This document shows, piece by piece, positions 7,737 through 15,445 of a DNA stretch of 64,000 nucleotides. The DNA comes from Yinghuangia seranimata (lineage in GTDB: Bacteria > Actinomycetota > Actinomycetes > Streptomycetales > Streptomycetaceae), in NCBI RefSeq assembly GCF_029953285.1, contig NZ_JASAOI010000037.1, forward strand, positions 159,644 through 223,643, given 5' to 3'. The notes under the pieces are model-generated. The model worked only from the letters and a program-made list of their open reading frames with translations. It did not search any database and was not told where the DNA came from. A program made the translations under genes and the position numbers. Within the stretch, counting starts at the first letter, position 1. Every line of letters begins with the position of its first letter.

Positions 7737-8881
7737 CCTCCGCCACCGCACCCGGCGCCCCCGGCGGGCACCGGCACGACGACGAGCACACCGACCACGC
7801 CGACCACGCCGACCAAGCGCACGAGCACGAGCGCGACCACGAGCACGAGCAGAACCAGGGCCGCAAGCGGGGCCACGGTCACAGCCACGACCACGGCTCG
7901 GGCGGTCACGCAGGCCACTCGCACGGCGTCAGCGCCGACGCGGACCGCCGCTACCTGACCGCAGCCCTCGCCCTCATCGGCCTGTACATGCTGGTCGAGG
8001 TCGTCATCGGTGTCATCGCGCAGTCCCTGGCGCTGATCACCGACGCCGGCCACATGCTCACCGACGCGGTCTCCATCGTCCTCGCGCTGGTGGCGATGCG
8101 GCTCGCCGCACGCCCCGCGCGCGGCCGCTGGACGTACGGCCTCAAGCGCGCCGAGATCCTCTCCGCACAGGTCAACGGCATCACGCTGCTCCTCCTCGTC
8201 GTCTGGTTCACGTACGAGGCGGTCCGCCGCCTGATCTCCCCGCCCGACGTCGCGGGCGGCCTGGTCGTCGTCACCGCCGTCGCCGGCATCGTGATCAACG
8301 TCGCCGCGGCCTGGCTCATCAGCCGCGCCAACCGCACCAGCCTGAACGTCGAGGGCGCCTACCAGCACATCCTCAACGACCTGTGGGCGTTCATCGCCAC
8401 CGCGATCTCCGGCGTCATCGTCCTGACCACCGGCTTCGCCCGCGCCGACGCCATCGCCTCGCTCGTCGTCGCAGGCCTCATGCTCAAGGCCGGCGTCGGA
8501 CTCGTCCGCGAGTCCTGGAAGATCCTCCTCGAAGCCGCCCCCGCCGGCCTCGACCCCGACCTCATCGGCGGCGAACTCGCCGCCCAGGAAGGCGTCGCCG
8601 AAGTCCACGACCTGCACATCTGGACCATCACCTCCGGCTTCCCCGCCCTGTCCGCGCACGTCCTCGTCGACCCCGGGCACGACTGCCACGCCGTCCAGGT
8701 CACCCTGCAGCGCCTGCTGCGCGCACGCTGGGACATCGACCACACCACCCTCCAGGTCGACCACGCCCCGCCCGGCGTCTGGGAGATCGCCGACGCCCCT
8801 GGAGAAGCCGACGCGCACTGCGCCGACCCCCACGGCACCGTCCACCGGCCCACCGCGCCGCGGACCGTCCCCGAGGCTTGA
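7733..8881 (+). CDS. CDF-family metal cation exporter (CzcD/ZitB-like)
   Basis: The 382-residue protein starts with a His/Asp/Glu-rich cytoplasmic tail (residues ~10-65, with HSHDHGSGGHAGHSHG). Six membrane segments and a C-terminal cytoplasmic domain follow. The transport-site motifs are visible: ALITDAGHMLTDAVS in TM2 (HxxxD) and AYQHILNDLWAF in TM5 (HxxxD). This is the zinc-type CDF signature, so proton-coupled efflux of Zn and possibly Cd or Co from the cytoplasm is expected. It is coupled to the upstream ArsR repressor by a four-base overlap, which supports metal-inducible export. The C-terminal domain (VHDLHIWTITSGFPALSAHV) matches the dimerising metal-binding region. Confidence 0.95.
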   Translation: MTSATAPGAPGGHRHDDEHTDHADHADQAHEHERDHEHEQNQGRKRGHGHSHDHGSGGHAGHSHGVSADADRRYLTAALALIGLYMLVEVVIGVIAQSLALITDAGHMLTDAVSIVLALVAMRLAARPARGRWTYGLKRAEILSAQVNGITLLLLVVWFTYEAVRRLISPPDVAGGLVVVTAVAGIVINVAAAWLISRANRTSLNVEGAYQHILNDLWAFIATAISGVIVLTTGFARADAIASLVVAGLMLKAGVGLVRESWKILLEAAPAGLDPDLIGGELAAQEGVAEVHDLHIWTITSGFPALSAHVLVDPGHDCHAVQVTLQRLLRARWDIDHTTLQVDHAPPGVWEIADAPGEADAHCADPHGTVHRPTAPRTVPEA

Positions 8882-8929
8882 CCAACCGCTGACCCAACGC
8901 CGAACCGCGGGCCCGCCCCCACTGCCAGC

Positions 8930-9583
8930 ATGAGCCGCATGCCGACCACCCAGCCGACCCCGCCCGCCTCGCCGGGCGAACCGGGCGGGCCCGCCGCACC
9001 GTACGCATCACCCCGCCCCGCCGGAACCCGGCCCGGGCAGCCGTACACCCCGGCCCTCACACCGGCGTCCGGCGCGGCACCCGCCGAGAACCTCGGCCCG
9101 ACGCCGCGCCGGTCGCCCGCCAAGGTGCGCGCGCACTTCTACTCCCAGCCGCTCATCGTCCTCGCGCTCATCGTCGGATTCGTCCTGGTCGCGGCCGTCT
9201 ACCTCATCGGCCTGCTCGGGAACGTGGTCAACCCCGGAGGGGGAGGCGGCAGCAAGGGCGTCAACCGCACCTCGTCCAACAGCCTGTGGATGAGCCGCCG
9301 CCGGCTCCGCCACGAACTGCGCGGCACCGACGCCGAATGGCGCGCCTGGGCCGACTCCCACCTGCGCGCCGCCATCGCCAAGGTCGAGGCCACCGACGCG
9401 AAACGCCGCGCCAAGGCCGACCCGTCCAAGCCGCCGCTCCCGCCGCCCAGCGTCTGCCTCGTCGCCGCCGACCGCCGCACCCTCACGGCCGCCGACGTCG
9501 ACGCCCTCGTCCGCCCGCTCGGCTGGTACGTCGAGGTGGAGCACCGCGACCGGCAGATATGGGTCACCCGCAACGACGCGTGA
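8930..9583 (+). CDS. Pro-rich single-pass membrane protein
   Basis: The 217-residue product has a Pro/Ala/Gly-rich N-terminus of ~65 residues, one transmembrane helix (LIVLALIVGFVLVAAVYLIG, about residues 75-95), a short Gly-rich linker and a soluble C-terminal part of ~110 residues rich in Arg/Ala/Glu. The C-terminal part ends LVRPLGWYVEVEHRDRQIWV. No enzyme motif is seen and no family is recognised. It follows the CDF gene by 48 bases in the same direction but its N-terminal start, ATG at 8930 or 8939, lacks a strong ribosome-binding site, so membership in the metal operon is uncertain. Confidence 0.65.
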   Translation: MSRMPTTQPTPPASPGEPGGPAAPYASPRPAGTRPGQPYTPALTPASGAAPAENLGPTPRRSPAKVRAHFYSQPLIVLALIVGFVLVAAVYLIGLLGNVVNPGGGGGSKGVNRTSSNSLWMSRRRLRHELRGTDAEWRAWADSHLRAAIAKVEATDAKRRAKADPSKPPLPPPSVCLVAADRRTLTAADVDALVRPLGWYVEVEHRDRQIWVTRNDA

Positions 9584-9925
9584 CCCCCCGACGGCGTCCA
9601 GGGCGCCTGCGACGCGGGGGAGCAGTCCGGAAGTCCTGCCGGGTGCCGGGGGCCTGCGCCGGGGCTTGACGGCCGTCCCTGGCACTCCCTGGCCCGCCAA
9701 CGTGCGCGGCCTTGCCCCTCCGCGTGCCGCGCCGCGCCGCGCGCGGACGCCGTCGAGAGCCACCCACGCGAACGACGCTGAACCCCGGCGCCCGGTTTCA
9801 GGCAGCGCAGCCCCGGTACGCCCCAGGTCAGCCTCGCAATGCCTGGGGGCGCCTGGGGTCCCGCCCCTCGCGGGTGAGTACGAACGCGGATGCCACCGCA
9901 CCTGCGGCGTCACGATGCTCGGAAC
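9584..9925. other. intergenic, nothing recognised
   Basis: Frames here are shadows with poor codon use. No convincing hairpin or RNA gene was found. A promoter for the following membrane protein is presumably in the right half. Confidence 0.4.
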
Positions 9926-10351
9926 ATGCCCTCCACGACACCGCCGCCCCCGAGGCCTTCGAAGCCCCCGACGCCGTACACGCCGCCGACACAGCTCTGG
10001 TGGGCCCGGCCCGTTCCGGATATCCCCCTCGACCGCGGCGAACGACGCGACCCGACCGCGGATTTCGCTGTTGTGCTCGCCTGCGTCGTCGGGTTCCTGA
10101 GCAGCGGGTACCCCGTCGGCCTGCTGTTCTTCTCGATGTTGCCCCCCGACTCGTGCGAGCCGGGGTCGTGCGGAGGCGGAGTACGCCCCGAAACCGTCGT
10201 CCTCGCCCTGGGGTTCCTCGCCGAGATCGGCCTGGTCCTCGCGGCCGGCCAACTCTGGCGCCGCCGTCAGCGCGTCGCGCGGTGGGCCTGCGCGCTCGTC
10301 GCGCCGGCGATGCCGTGGCTCGCGCTGGGCGTCGTGACGGGGAAGGTGTAG
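9926..10351 (+). CDS. small two-span membrane protein
   Basis: The product, 141 residues from the ATG at 9926, begins with a Pro-rich tail (MPSTTPPPPRPSKPPTPYTP). A first hydrophobic segment (FAVVLACVVGFLSSGYPVGL) is followed by a short loop with two Cys residues (PPDSCEPGSCGGG). A second hydrophobic block (VVLALGFLAEIGLVLAAGQL) and a further apolar C-terminal stretch follow. This suggests three or so spans with the Cys pair on the outside. No family is recognised. The upstream in-frame start at 9890 is less likely because it adds only Arg/His residues. Confidence 0.55.
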   Translation: MPSTTPPPPRPSKPPTPYTPPTQLWWARPVPDIPLDRGERRDPTADFAVVLACVVGFLSSGYPVGLLFFSMLPPDSCEPGSCGGGVRPETVVLALGFLAEIGLVLAAGQLWRRRQRVARWACALVAPAMPWLALGVVTGKV

Positions 10352-10513
10352 CCGCCGCGCCCTCGCCCGGGGGACGGCCACAGGCACCGGCCCCCGCCGC
10401 GTCACGGCGGGCGTGGGACGCTGGCGCGGACCGGGCTGAATCCTTCCGGTACCCGCGCGCCTCTCATAGGCGTGCGGACGACAGGCGTCCGCCACCGTCT
10501 CCGGGAGGACCCC

Positions 10514-10609
10514 ATGACCGCCGTCGTCATCGCCGCCGCGGCCGCCGCAGTGCTGCTGTGCGCGTGCACCCTCACCCTGCGCCGCCGCCGGAGGCGTTCG
10601 CGTGGCTGA
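10514..10609 (+). CDS. 31-residue membrane peptide upstream of ECF sigma gene
   Basis: A short frame (ATG at 10514, GGGAGGACCCC just before it) encodes MTAVVIAAAAAAVLLCACTL followed by TLRRRRRRSRG. This is a single hydrophobic helix containing a CAC motif, with a strongly basic tail that would stay inside the cell. Its TGA lies inside the start of the sigma gene, an eight-base overlap (GTGGCTGA), which implies translational coupling. The frame is very short, but ribosome-binding site, overlap and membrane-peptide composition agree. Role unknown; it may be a leader peptide or a small membrane partner. Confidence 0.6.
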   Translation: MTAVVIAAAAAAVLLCACTLTLRRRRRRSRG

Positions 10610-11318
10610 CCGGCACACCTGGCCCGGCGCGACCCTCGTCAGCGCGGCGCAGCAGGGCGACGCCGACGCGATCACCGCGCTCGTGCACGGCTCGTACCCG
10701 CACGTGCGCCGGTTCGCGCACTCGCTGTGCGCCACGCCCCAGGACGCGGAGGACGCCGCCCAGGAGGCGCTGATCATCCTCTACCGCAAGATCGGGATGC
10801 TGCGGGCGTCCGGGGCGCTGGCGTCGTGGATGTTCCGGATCGTCCGGAACGAATGCCTGCGCCGGGCCCGCTCGGTGGTCCACCGGGAACAGGTCTACGG
10901 CGTCGGTGCCGACGGCGCGTTCGACGGCCCGGGCGGCCCCGGCGGGACCGGCGGGACCGCGCGGTCGGCGGAGGAGGACGTGCTGGTGCGGCTGGACGCC
11001 GAACGCGTCGCGGCCGCCGTCGCCGCCCTGCCCGCCGACCAGCGGCAGGTGCTGATCATGCGCGACATCCAGGGCCTTCCCGGGCGTACCGTCGCCGACC
11101 GGCTCGGGCTCAGCACCCCCGCGATGAAGTCCCGCCTGCACCGCGCGCGTTCGGCGGTACGCGAGGCCCTGCGGGAGGAACCGTGGCCGGACGGGACCGG
11201 CCCCCGCGACGGGGCACGGGCAGGCGGGGAGGCCGACCCCCGCCGCCCGCTGCGGGACTGCCTGCACGGCGAGACGGAGACGGCGACCGCGACCGGCACT
11301 GGAGGCATCGATGCGTGA
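10602..11318 (+). CDS. ECF-type RNA polymerase sigma factor
   Basis: The 238-residue protein has sigma region 2 (ALVHGSYPHVRRFAHSLC followed by DAEDAAQEALIILYRKIG) and region 4 (AVAALPADQRQVLIMRDIQG and VADRLGLSTPAMKSRLHRAR). The linker of ~45 residues is Gly/Thr-rich, and a C-terminal extension of ~50 residues follows region 4. The extension may be an anti-sigma contact. The GTG start has GGAGG seven bases before it and overlaps the end of the 31-residue peptide gene. The stop overlaps the start of the downstream Cys-rich membrane protein, so three genes form one coupled unit. The target promoter and inducing signal are unknown. Confidence 0.93.
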   Translation: MADRHTWPGATLVSAAQQGDADAITALVHGSYPHVRRFAHSLCATPQDAEDAAQEALIILYRKIGMLRASGALASWMFRIVRNECLRRARSVVHREQVYGVGADGAFDGPGGPGGTGGTARSAEEDVLVRLDAERVAAAVAALPADQRQVLIMRDIQGLPGRTVADRLGLSTPAMKSRLHRARSAVREALREEPWPDGTGPRDGARAGGEADPRRPLRDCLHGETETATATGTGGIDA

Positions 11319-11835
11319 AATCACACTGGACAGCCCGGCCGCGGTGTCCGCCGCGGCCCACGACCCCGGCGGGACCGGTGCCGGGACGGCCCGTGGGCCC
11401 GCCCCCGACGCGGGGCCCGCGAAGGCGGGCATGCGCGAGCGCGTGCAGGAGCTCCCGGTCAAGGCCCGTACCGTCGCCGCCGTCGAGGGCGTGGTCGGGG
11501 CCGGGGCCGAAGGCCGCGAGGCCGTCACCGGGTCCGCGGACCCCACGTCGGCCGCCGTGCCGGCCGAACGCACACCCGCGCGCGGCGGGTTCGCGAGCGC
11601 GTCCGTCCCGCGTCACCTCGCCCGGGGCGCGGTCGGGTTCGGGGCGTTGGTCGCGTCGCTCGCCCTGCTGCCCGTCGTCGGGGTCGTGAGCCTGCTGCTC
11701 GCCCCCGTCGGGCTGGTCGCGCTGCGCGGCTGCCCGATGTGCTGGGCGATCGGCCTCGTCGAGACGATCTCGGCCGGCCGGCTGCGGCGCAGCTGCGAGA
11801 ACGGGACGTGCGAACTGAAGCGCGCCACACGGTAG
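11311..11835 (+). CDS. Cys-rich membrane protein, candidate partner of the ECF sigma
   Basis: This 174-residue protein has a disordered Ala/Gly/Pro-rich N-terminal half. A hydrophobic region (LARGAVGFGALVASLALLPV and VGVVSLLLAPVGLVALRG) leads into a C-terminal block GCPMCWAIGLVETISAGRL followed by RRSCENGTCELKR. The four Cys residues (CPMC and SC-x4-TC) in a short membrane-proximal tail suggest metal or redox chemistry. Its ATG overlaps the sigma gene stop by eight bases (ATGCGTGA), the position where anti-sigma factors are often encoded, but it lacks the usual HxxxCxxC anti-sigma signature. I infer a regulatory partnership; function is otherwise unknown. Confidence 0.8.
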   Translation: MREITLDSPAAVSAAAHDPGGTGAGTARGPAPDAGPAKAGMRERVQELPVKARTVAAVEGVVGAGAEGREAVTGSADPTSAAVPAERTPARGGFASASVPRHLARGAVGFGALVASLALLPVVGVVSLLLAPVGLVALRGCPMCWAIGLVETISAGRLRRSCENGTCELKRATR

Positions 11836-11848
11836 ACGGCGTACACAC

Positions 11849-11890
11849 GGATGCGGGGCCGCGGCCCACGACGGGCCCGGCCCCGCATCC
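11849..11890. terminator. hairpin between convergent genes
   Basis: A perfect 13-base-pair stem (GGATGCGGGGCCG at 11849-11861 with its complement at 11878-11890) and a 16-base loop lie between the ends of the convergent genes at 11835 and 11927. There is no U-tract, as is usual in this GC-rich genome. It probably terminates both transcripts. Confidence 0.7.
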
Positions 11891-11926
11891 GCCTCCGTAT
11901 CCGCGTCCGTGTCGCGGACACGGCGT

Positions 11927-12550
11927 CTATCCGTCCGCGCGCGCCATCGTGACGAGTTCGAACTCCTCGATGCTCAGCAGCGTGACGTTCGCCTTCTTGA
12001 GCCCCTCGCCGCGCACCGCCGCCTGCGGCCCCCGGGACGCGATCATCGAGGCCTTGTCGCGGAACAGCGTGCCGACCATGCCCCGGCCCGCCGACCCGTT
12101 CATGAACAGCGTCGCGCCGACCAGCCCGTCGATGGCCTCCAGGCCGGGACGGCCCATCTCGTTGAACGTCGAGACGTACAGTGCGGCGTCCGACGGGGCG
12201 AACTCCACCCGCCCGGTGCGCAGCCATCCGCCGGGCCCGACCTGCGGCTGCGGGGTGAACGAGACGGCCTCCCACGCCTCCGTGGTCACCGTCGTGGCGA
12301 ACGGCTGGAGCAGCTCCATCCGGCGCTCCCGCAGCATCTTGTCGCTCTCCGCGCGGGCGCTCTCGCTCTCCCACCACGAACCCATCAGCAGCTTGCCGAC
12401 CTCGCGGTCCGCGAACAGCCCGAAGCGGCGGAAGCCGGCCTGGGCACGCAGCAGGTCCGGCGCCTCGCGCGAGAGTGCGTCGAGCGCCGCGCCGAGCTGC
12501 GCCGGGTCGCCGGTCACGTAGGTGGTGCGCACGTACATGGGTTCCTGCAT
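11927..12550 (-). CDS. two-domain dimeric alpha/beta-barrel protein, copy A
   Basis: The start MQEPMYVRTTYVTG was chosen because it matches the paralogue next door and has AAGGACG upstream. The 207-residue product looks like two ABM-type ferredoxin-like halves. The first (residues ~5-95) contains FGLFADREVGKLLMGSWWES, the second (~115-205) contains VEFAPSDAALYVSTF and GLVGATLFMNGSAGRGMVGT. Proteins of this fold include heme-degrading and antibiotic monooxygenases, but no diagnostic catalytic residue can be assigned, so activity is unknown. The adjacent gene on the right encodes a clear duplicate in the same orientation. It is soluble, with no signal peptide. Confidence 0.75.
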   Translation of the reverse strand: MQEPMYVRTTYVTGDPAQLGAALDALSREAPDLLRAQAGFRRFGLFADREVGKLLMGSWWESESARAESDKMLRERRMELLQPFATTVTTEAWEAVSFTPQPQVGPGGWLRTGRVEFAPSDAALYVSTFNEMGRPGLEAIDGLVGATLFMNGSAGRGMVGTLFRDKASMIASRGPQAAVRGEGLKKANVTLLSIEEFELVTMARADG

Positions 12551-12697
12551 GGCTCGTCCTTCTGTCGGGCCGGCGCGGCGTAGCGCCGGCTGCCTTCCCA
12601 TGTGACGCCCGCGCGCGGTGAGCGGCAACGCAGGTGGCCCATGCGGGTGAGCCCGTCCCGCCCGACGGCGGCGTGGTCTCTGGGAGCGGGCGGAGCG

Positions 12698-12739
12698 CGC
12701 CGCGGGGCGGGGCCGCGAGCTCGGCCCCGCCCCGCGGCG
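12698..12739 (-). terminator. strong hairpin after duplicate copy B
   Basis: An 18-base-pair perfect stem (first arm 12698-12715, second 12722-12739) with a six-base loop CGAGCT lies just after the stop of the gene at 12759. It probably ends that transcript, which would give the downstream paralogue its own promoter. Confidence 0.75.
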
Positions 12740-12758
12740 GACGGGGGACGGGGGACGG

Positions 12759-13382
12759 TCAGGCTTCCTGCATGTCCATCGCCACGATCTCGTACTCCTC
12801 CAGCCCGATCAGCGAGGCCTGCATGCGCTGGAAGCCGTCGCCGCGGACCGCCGCCTGCGGGCCCCGGGCGGAGGCCAGGGCGTCCTGGTCGCGGAAGATC
12901 GTGCTGATCATCGCGCGGCCGGCCTTCGCGTTCATGAGCAGGGTCGCGGCGACGAGGCCGTCGATGGCCTCCAGTCCCGGGCGGCCCGCGTCGACGAAGG
13001 TCCGGGCGAACGTCCCGGCGTCCTTGGGGGCGAACTCGACGCGCCCCATGCGCGCGCCCGCGTCGGGCCCGAACCGCGGCGCGTCGGTGTACGAGACGAC
13101 CTGCCACGCCTCGGTGGTGACCGTGGTGGCGAACGGCTGCAGCAGCTCCGTGCGGCGGTCCCGCAGGGCGGCGTCGCTCGCGTCGCGGGCGCTCTCGCTC
13201 TCCCACCACGAGCCCATCATGATCTTGCCGACCTCGCGGTCCGCGAACAGCCCGAAGCGCTGGTAGCCGGGCTGGCCGCGCAGCAGGCCCGGGGCGTCGC
13301 GGGTGATCGCGTCGAGCGCGGTGCCGATCCGGGCGGGGTCGCCGGTCGCGTAGGTGGTGCGCACGTACATGGGGTCCTGCAT
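12759..13382 (-). CDS. two-domain dimeric alpha/beta-barrel protein, copy B
   Basis: A 207-residue paralogue of the preceding protein, starting MQDPMYVRTTYATG after the ribosome-binding site GAAGGAA. The two proteins align end to end without large gaps. They share MYVRTTY, FGLFADREVGK, MGSWWESESAR, LLQPFATTVTTEAW, GRPGLEAIDGLV and RGPQAAVRG. The conservation of SWWESESAR and the paired barrels suggests a common ligand or oligomer, but no catalytic assignment is possible. Similar bases directly upstream of both genes show that the duplication included the leader. A terminator follows, so each copy is probably transcribed separately. Confidence 0.78.
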   Translation of the reverse strand: MQDPMYVRTTYATGDPARIGTALDAITRDAPGLLRGQPGYQRFGLFADREVGKIMMGSWWESESARDASDAALRDRRTELLQPFATTVTTEAWQVVSYTDAPRFGPDAGARMGRVEFAPKDAGTFARTFVDAGRPGLEAIDGLVAATLLMNAKAGRAMISTIFRDQDALASARGPQAAVRGDGFQRMQASLIGLEEYEIVAMDMQEA

Positions 13383-13750
13383 GGTGGTTCCTTCCTGGGC
13401 GGTGCGGCGGCGTCCCGCCGGCTGCCTCCCATCCGAAGCCACCCGGGGGGAACCGGCAAACGCCGCTGGGCCGTTCGGGCGCCGCCGCGCCGCCGCGCCG
13501 CTCGGCCGAACCGTCCGACCTGTCGCTGCTCGGCCTGGTGCGCCACAGGGCCCGGATCGAGCAGAACTGGTTCCGACGCGTCATGGCCGGACGGGACGTG
13601 ACACCGCACTACCGCACCGCCGACGACCGCGACGCGGACCCGCTACGCGGACCCGCTACGCGACCGGACCGACGGGCGGATCAGGCAGTAGCGCGGAACC
13701 CGGCGGCCATCGATCAGGAGCAGGTTCCCAAGCAGGTTCCCAAGCAGGGT
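13383..13750. other. intergenic stretch with short direct repeats
   Basis: No gene is recognised. Two short direct repeats are visible: ACGCGGACCCGCT repeated near 13634-13660, and GCAGGTTCCCAA repeated near 13722-13749. These are about two copies each and may reflect slippage. The promoter of duplicate copy B must lie at the left end. Confidence 0.4.
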
Positions 13751-13930
13751 CTAACGCAGACGCAGCCCGAACGACTCGTCGCCCTCTTCGGTGCCGAAAC
13801 AGCCCACTGTCGAGTAGCCGTCGTGGTGCGAGACGTCGATACTGTGGAACGTCGCGGTGGCGGGCGCCGCCGCCGACAGCACCGCTGCGGCGGCGGCCAA
13901 CGTGAGGAACCAGACCTTGGTGATCTTCAC
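13751..13930 (-). CDS. 59-residue secreted protein
   Basis: A GTG start with GGA ten bases upstream opens MKITKVWFLTLAAAAAVLSA followed by AAPATA, a standard Sec signal peptide (basic start, hydrophobic core, AxA site at about residue 26). The mature part is only ~33 residues and reads TFHSIDVSHHDGYSTV, then GCFGTEEGDESFGLRLR. It contains a single Cys. It lies 74 bases downstream of another tiny secreted protein in the same direction, which makes both frames more credible. The mature sequence is unlike any family I know. Confidence 0.6.
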   Translation of the reverse strand: MKITKVWFLTLAAAAAVLSAAAPATATFHSIDVSHHDGYSTVGCFGTEEGDESFGLRLR

Positions 13931-14004
13931 GCCGGGTCCAACGCCGCGCGACGCACCAGGTCACGCGCGCGACGCACTCCGCCGGAGCGGGCGATGACCG
14001 GCCA

Positions 14005-14202
14005 CTACTTGCTCCAGTGGAACTCGAAGCCATATGCGTCCGACAGGGTCAGGTGGTGGTCGTAGCCTTCGGCCTCCGGGCTGCGGAGTGCGACGTTCGT
14101 GCCGCCGGTGTGGGCGACATCGTCAGCCTGGGCGATGCCGCAGAAGGAGAGAGCGGCCCCTGTGAGGGCCAGGACCGCCAGAACGCGCCGCTTGTTGGTC
14201 AT
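14005..14202 (-). CDS. 65-residue secreted protein
   Basis: The frame starts MTNKRRVLAVLALTGAALSF followed by CGIAQA, a clear Sec signal peptide with cleavage expected at AQA/DD near residue 26. The mature peptide of ~39 residues reads DDVAHTGGTNVALRSPEAEG then YDHHLTLSDAYGFEFHWSK. It is acidic and His-rich and has no Cys after cleavage. It is encoded just upstream of another signal-peptide-bearing mini-protein of similar size, probably as one transcript. Function unknown; such small exported peptides could be signalling or surface factors, but nothing in the sequence proves this. Confidence 0.7.
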   Translation of the reverse strand: MTNKRRVLAVLALTGAALSFCGIAQADDVAHTGGTNVALRSPEAEGYDHHLTLSDAYGFEFHWSK

Positions 14203-14409
14203 GCTCGATCAACGACGCTCAGCGGCGGCTGTCACGGCCTTTCCCCCGTGTGCAATGCGGGGCAGTCAGGGCTTGGGCGCGGGATGCGCGGGATGCGCGG
14301 GACGGCGTGCGGTGTCCCGGGCCCGTCCCGTGCCTCGCGCGTTCCCTCCGTGCGTGCCCGGCCACCCCGGCGGCCCTCGTCGGGGCGGGCGCCTGCCTAG
14401 ACTCCGAGG

Positions 14410-15348
14410 GTGGACCTGACCATCCCGAACACCGACACCGCTGCCAGCGCCGCTCCCGATCCGGGCCCGGGCGTGGGCCCGGAGACCGCCGCGCGGGGCG
14501 AGGAGCGGCCCGATCTGGCTGCCGCCGACGCGGCGCTGGACGCCATCGGCGCGCTTGCCGACCCGGTACGCCGCGCGCTGTACCGGTTCGTGGCCGCCGC
14601 CGGGGCGCCGGTCGGGCGTGGGGAGGCCGCGGAGGCGGTCGGCGTGCAGCGCACCCTCGCGGCGCACCACCTGGACCGGCTCGTCGAGGCGGGACTGCTG
14701 GAGACCTCGTTCGCGCGCCCCGAGGGCCGCCGCGGTCCCGGGGCCGGGCGACCGGCGAAGCTGTACGCGCGGGCGAGGGACGCCGAGGCCAGCGTGTCGG
14801 TGCCGCCCCGGGCGTACGACACCGCGGGCCTGGTGCTGGCCGGGGCGCTGGACCTGCTGCGCGCGGACGCCGCGGTGGCGGCGTCGGCGCGCGAGGAGGG
14901 GCGCCTGGTGGGGGAGGCGTACCGGTCTCCGGGGTCGGGTGCGGCGGCGGAGGGCGGGACGGGGGCGGGCGGGTCGGTGGAGGCGCAGCGCGTCCGGGTG
15001 CTGCGGGCGCTGCGGGAGCAGGGGTACGAGCCGTACGACGACCCGGCGGACAAGGCCGACCTTGCGGGCGGCCTTGCGGACGGGGGCAGCGACGCCGCCA
15101 CCGCCCTTGGGGCCACGCCTGGGGGCGATGCCGGGTCCGACGCCGGGTCCGTGGGTGTCCGCGGGCGGATCCTGTTGCGGAACTGCCCGTTCCACCGCTT
15201 GGCGGCGCAGTTCCCGCCGTTGGTGTGCGGCATGAACCTGGCGTTGCTCGACGGGGTGCTCGAGGGCGCGGGCGCGACGGGGTGGCGGGCGCGGATGGAC
15301 GCGGCGGCGGGGCGGTGCTGTGTGGCGCTGGAGCCGGCCGACGACTGA
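14410..15348 (+). CDS. SufR-like (COG2345) winged-helix regulator
   Basis: The N-terminal half of this 312-residue protein is a winged helix (AIGALADPVRRALYRFV, GRGEAAEAVGVQRTLAAHHL, DRLVEAGLLET). The C-terminal half carries LRNCPFHRLAAQFPPLVCGM followed by NLALLDGVL, and a late CC pair (RCCVALEP). In SufR and relatives, Cys residues in this region hold an iron-sulfur cluster or metal, so redox or metal sensing is likely; the exact ligand set here is inferred. A Gly-rich insertion of about 30 residues separates the halves. The GTG start gives the usual N-terminus. The DUF3291 gene follows 97 bases downstream and may be its target. Confidence 0.85.
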   Translation: MDLTIPNTDTAASAAPDPGPGVGPETAARGEERPDLAAADAALDAIGALADPVRRALYRFVAAAGAPVGRGEAAEAVGVQRTLAAHHLDRLVEAGLLETSFARPEGRRGPGAGRPAKLYARARDAEASVSVPPRAYDTAGLVLAGALDLLRADAAVAASAREEGRLVGEAYRSPGSGAAAEGGTGAGGSVEAQRVRVLRALREQGYEPYDDPADKADLAGGLADGGSDAATALGATPGGDAGSDAGSVGVRGRILLRNCPFHRLAAQFPPLVCGMNLALLDGVLEGAGATGWRARMDAAAGRCCVALEPADD

Positions 15349-15410
15349 CCATGCGAACAGGGCTCGGACCGGGGGCTGCACGGGCGGGGGCAGGCCCACT
15401 TCTAAAAACA

Positions 15411-15445
15411 ATCTCCATTGACATATTGGTGCGGGAGCTGATGAC
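15411..15445 (+). promoter_or_regulatory. AT-rich candidate promoter/operator before the DUF3291 gene
   Basis: A local AT-rich patch contains AACAATCTCCATTGAC, in which CAAT and ATTG are symmetric around CTCC, and TTGACA at 15417-15422. A start about 36 bases after TTGACA would fall near the ATGs at 15446 and 15455, so the message could be leaderless. This is the only AT-rich patch in the gap. Confidence 0.35.

Noticed and set aside
9008..10777. 589-residue minus-strand frame across several genes
   Set aside because: It spans gene borders and intergenic DNA without a family motif, so it is a GC-driven open frame.
13634..13749. CRISPR-like short repeats
   Set aside because: Only about two copies of each 12-13-base unit occur, with no spacers of even length and no cas genes.
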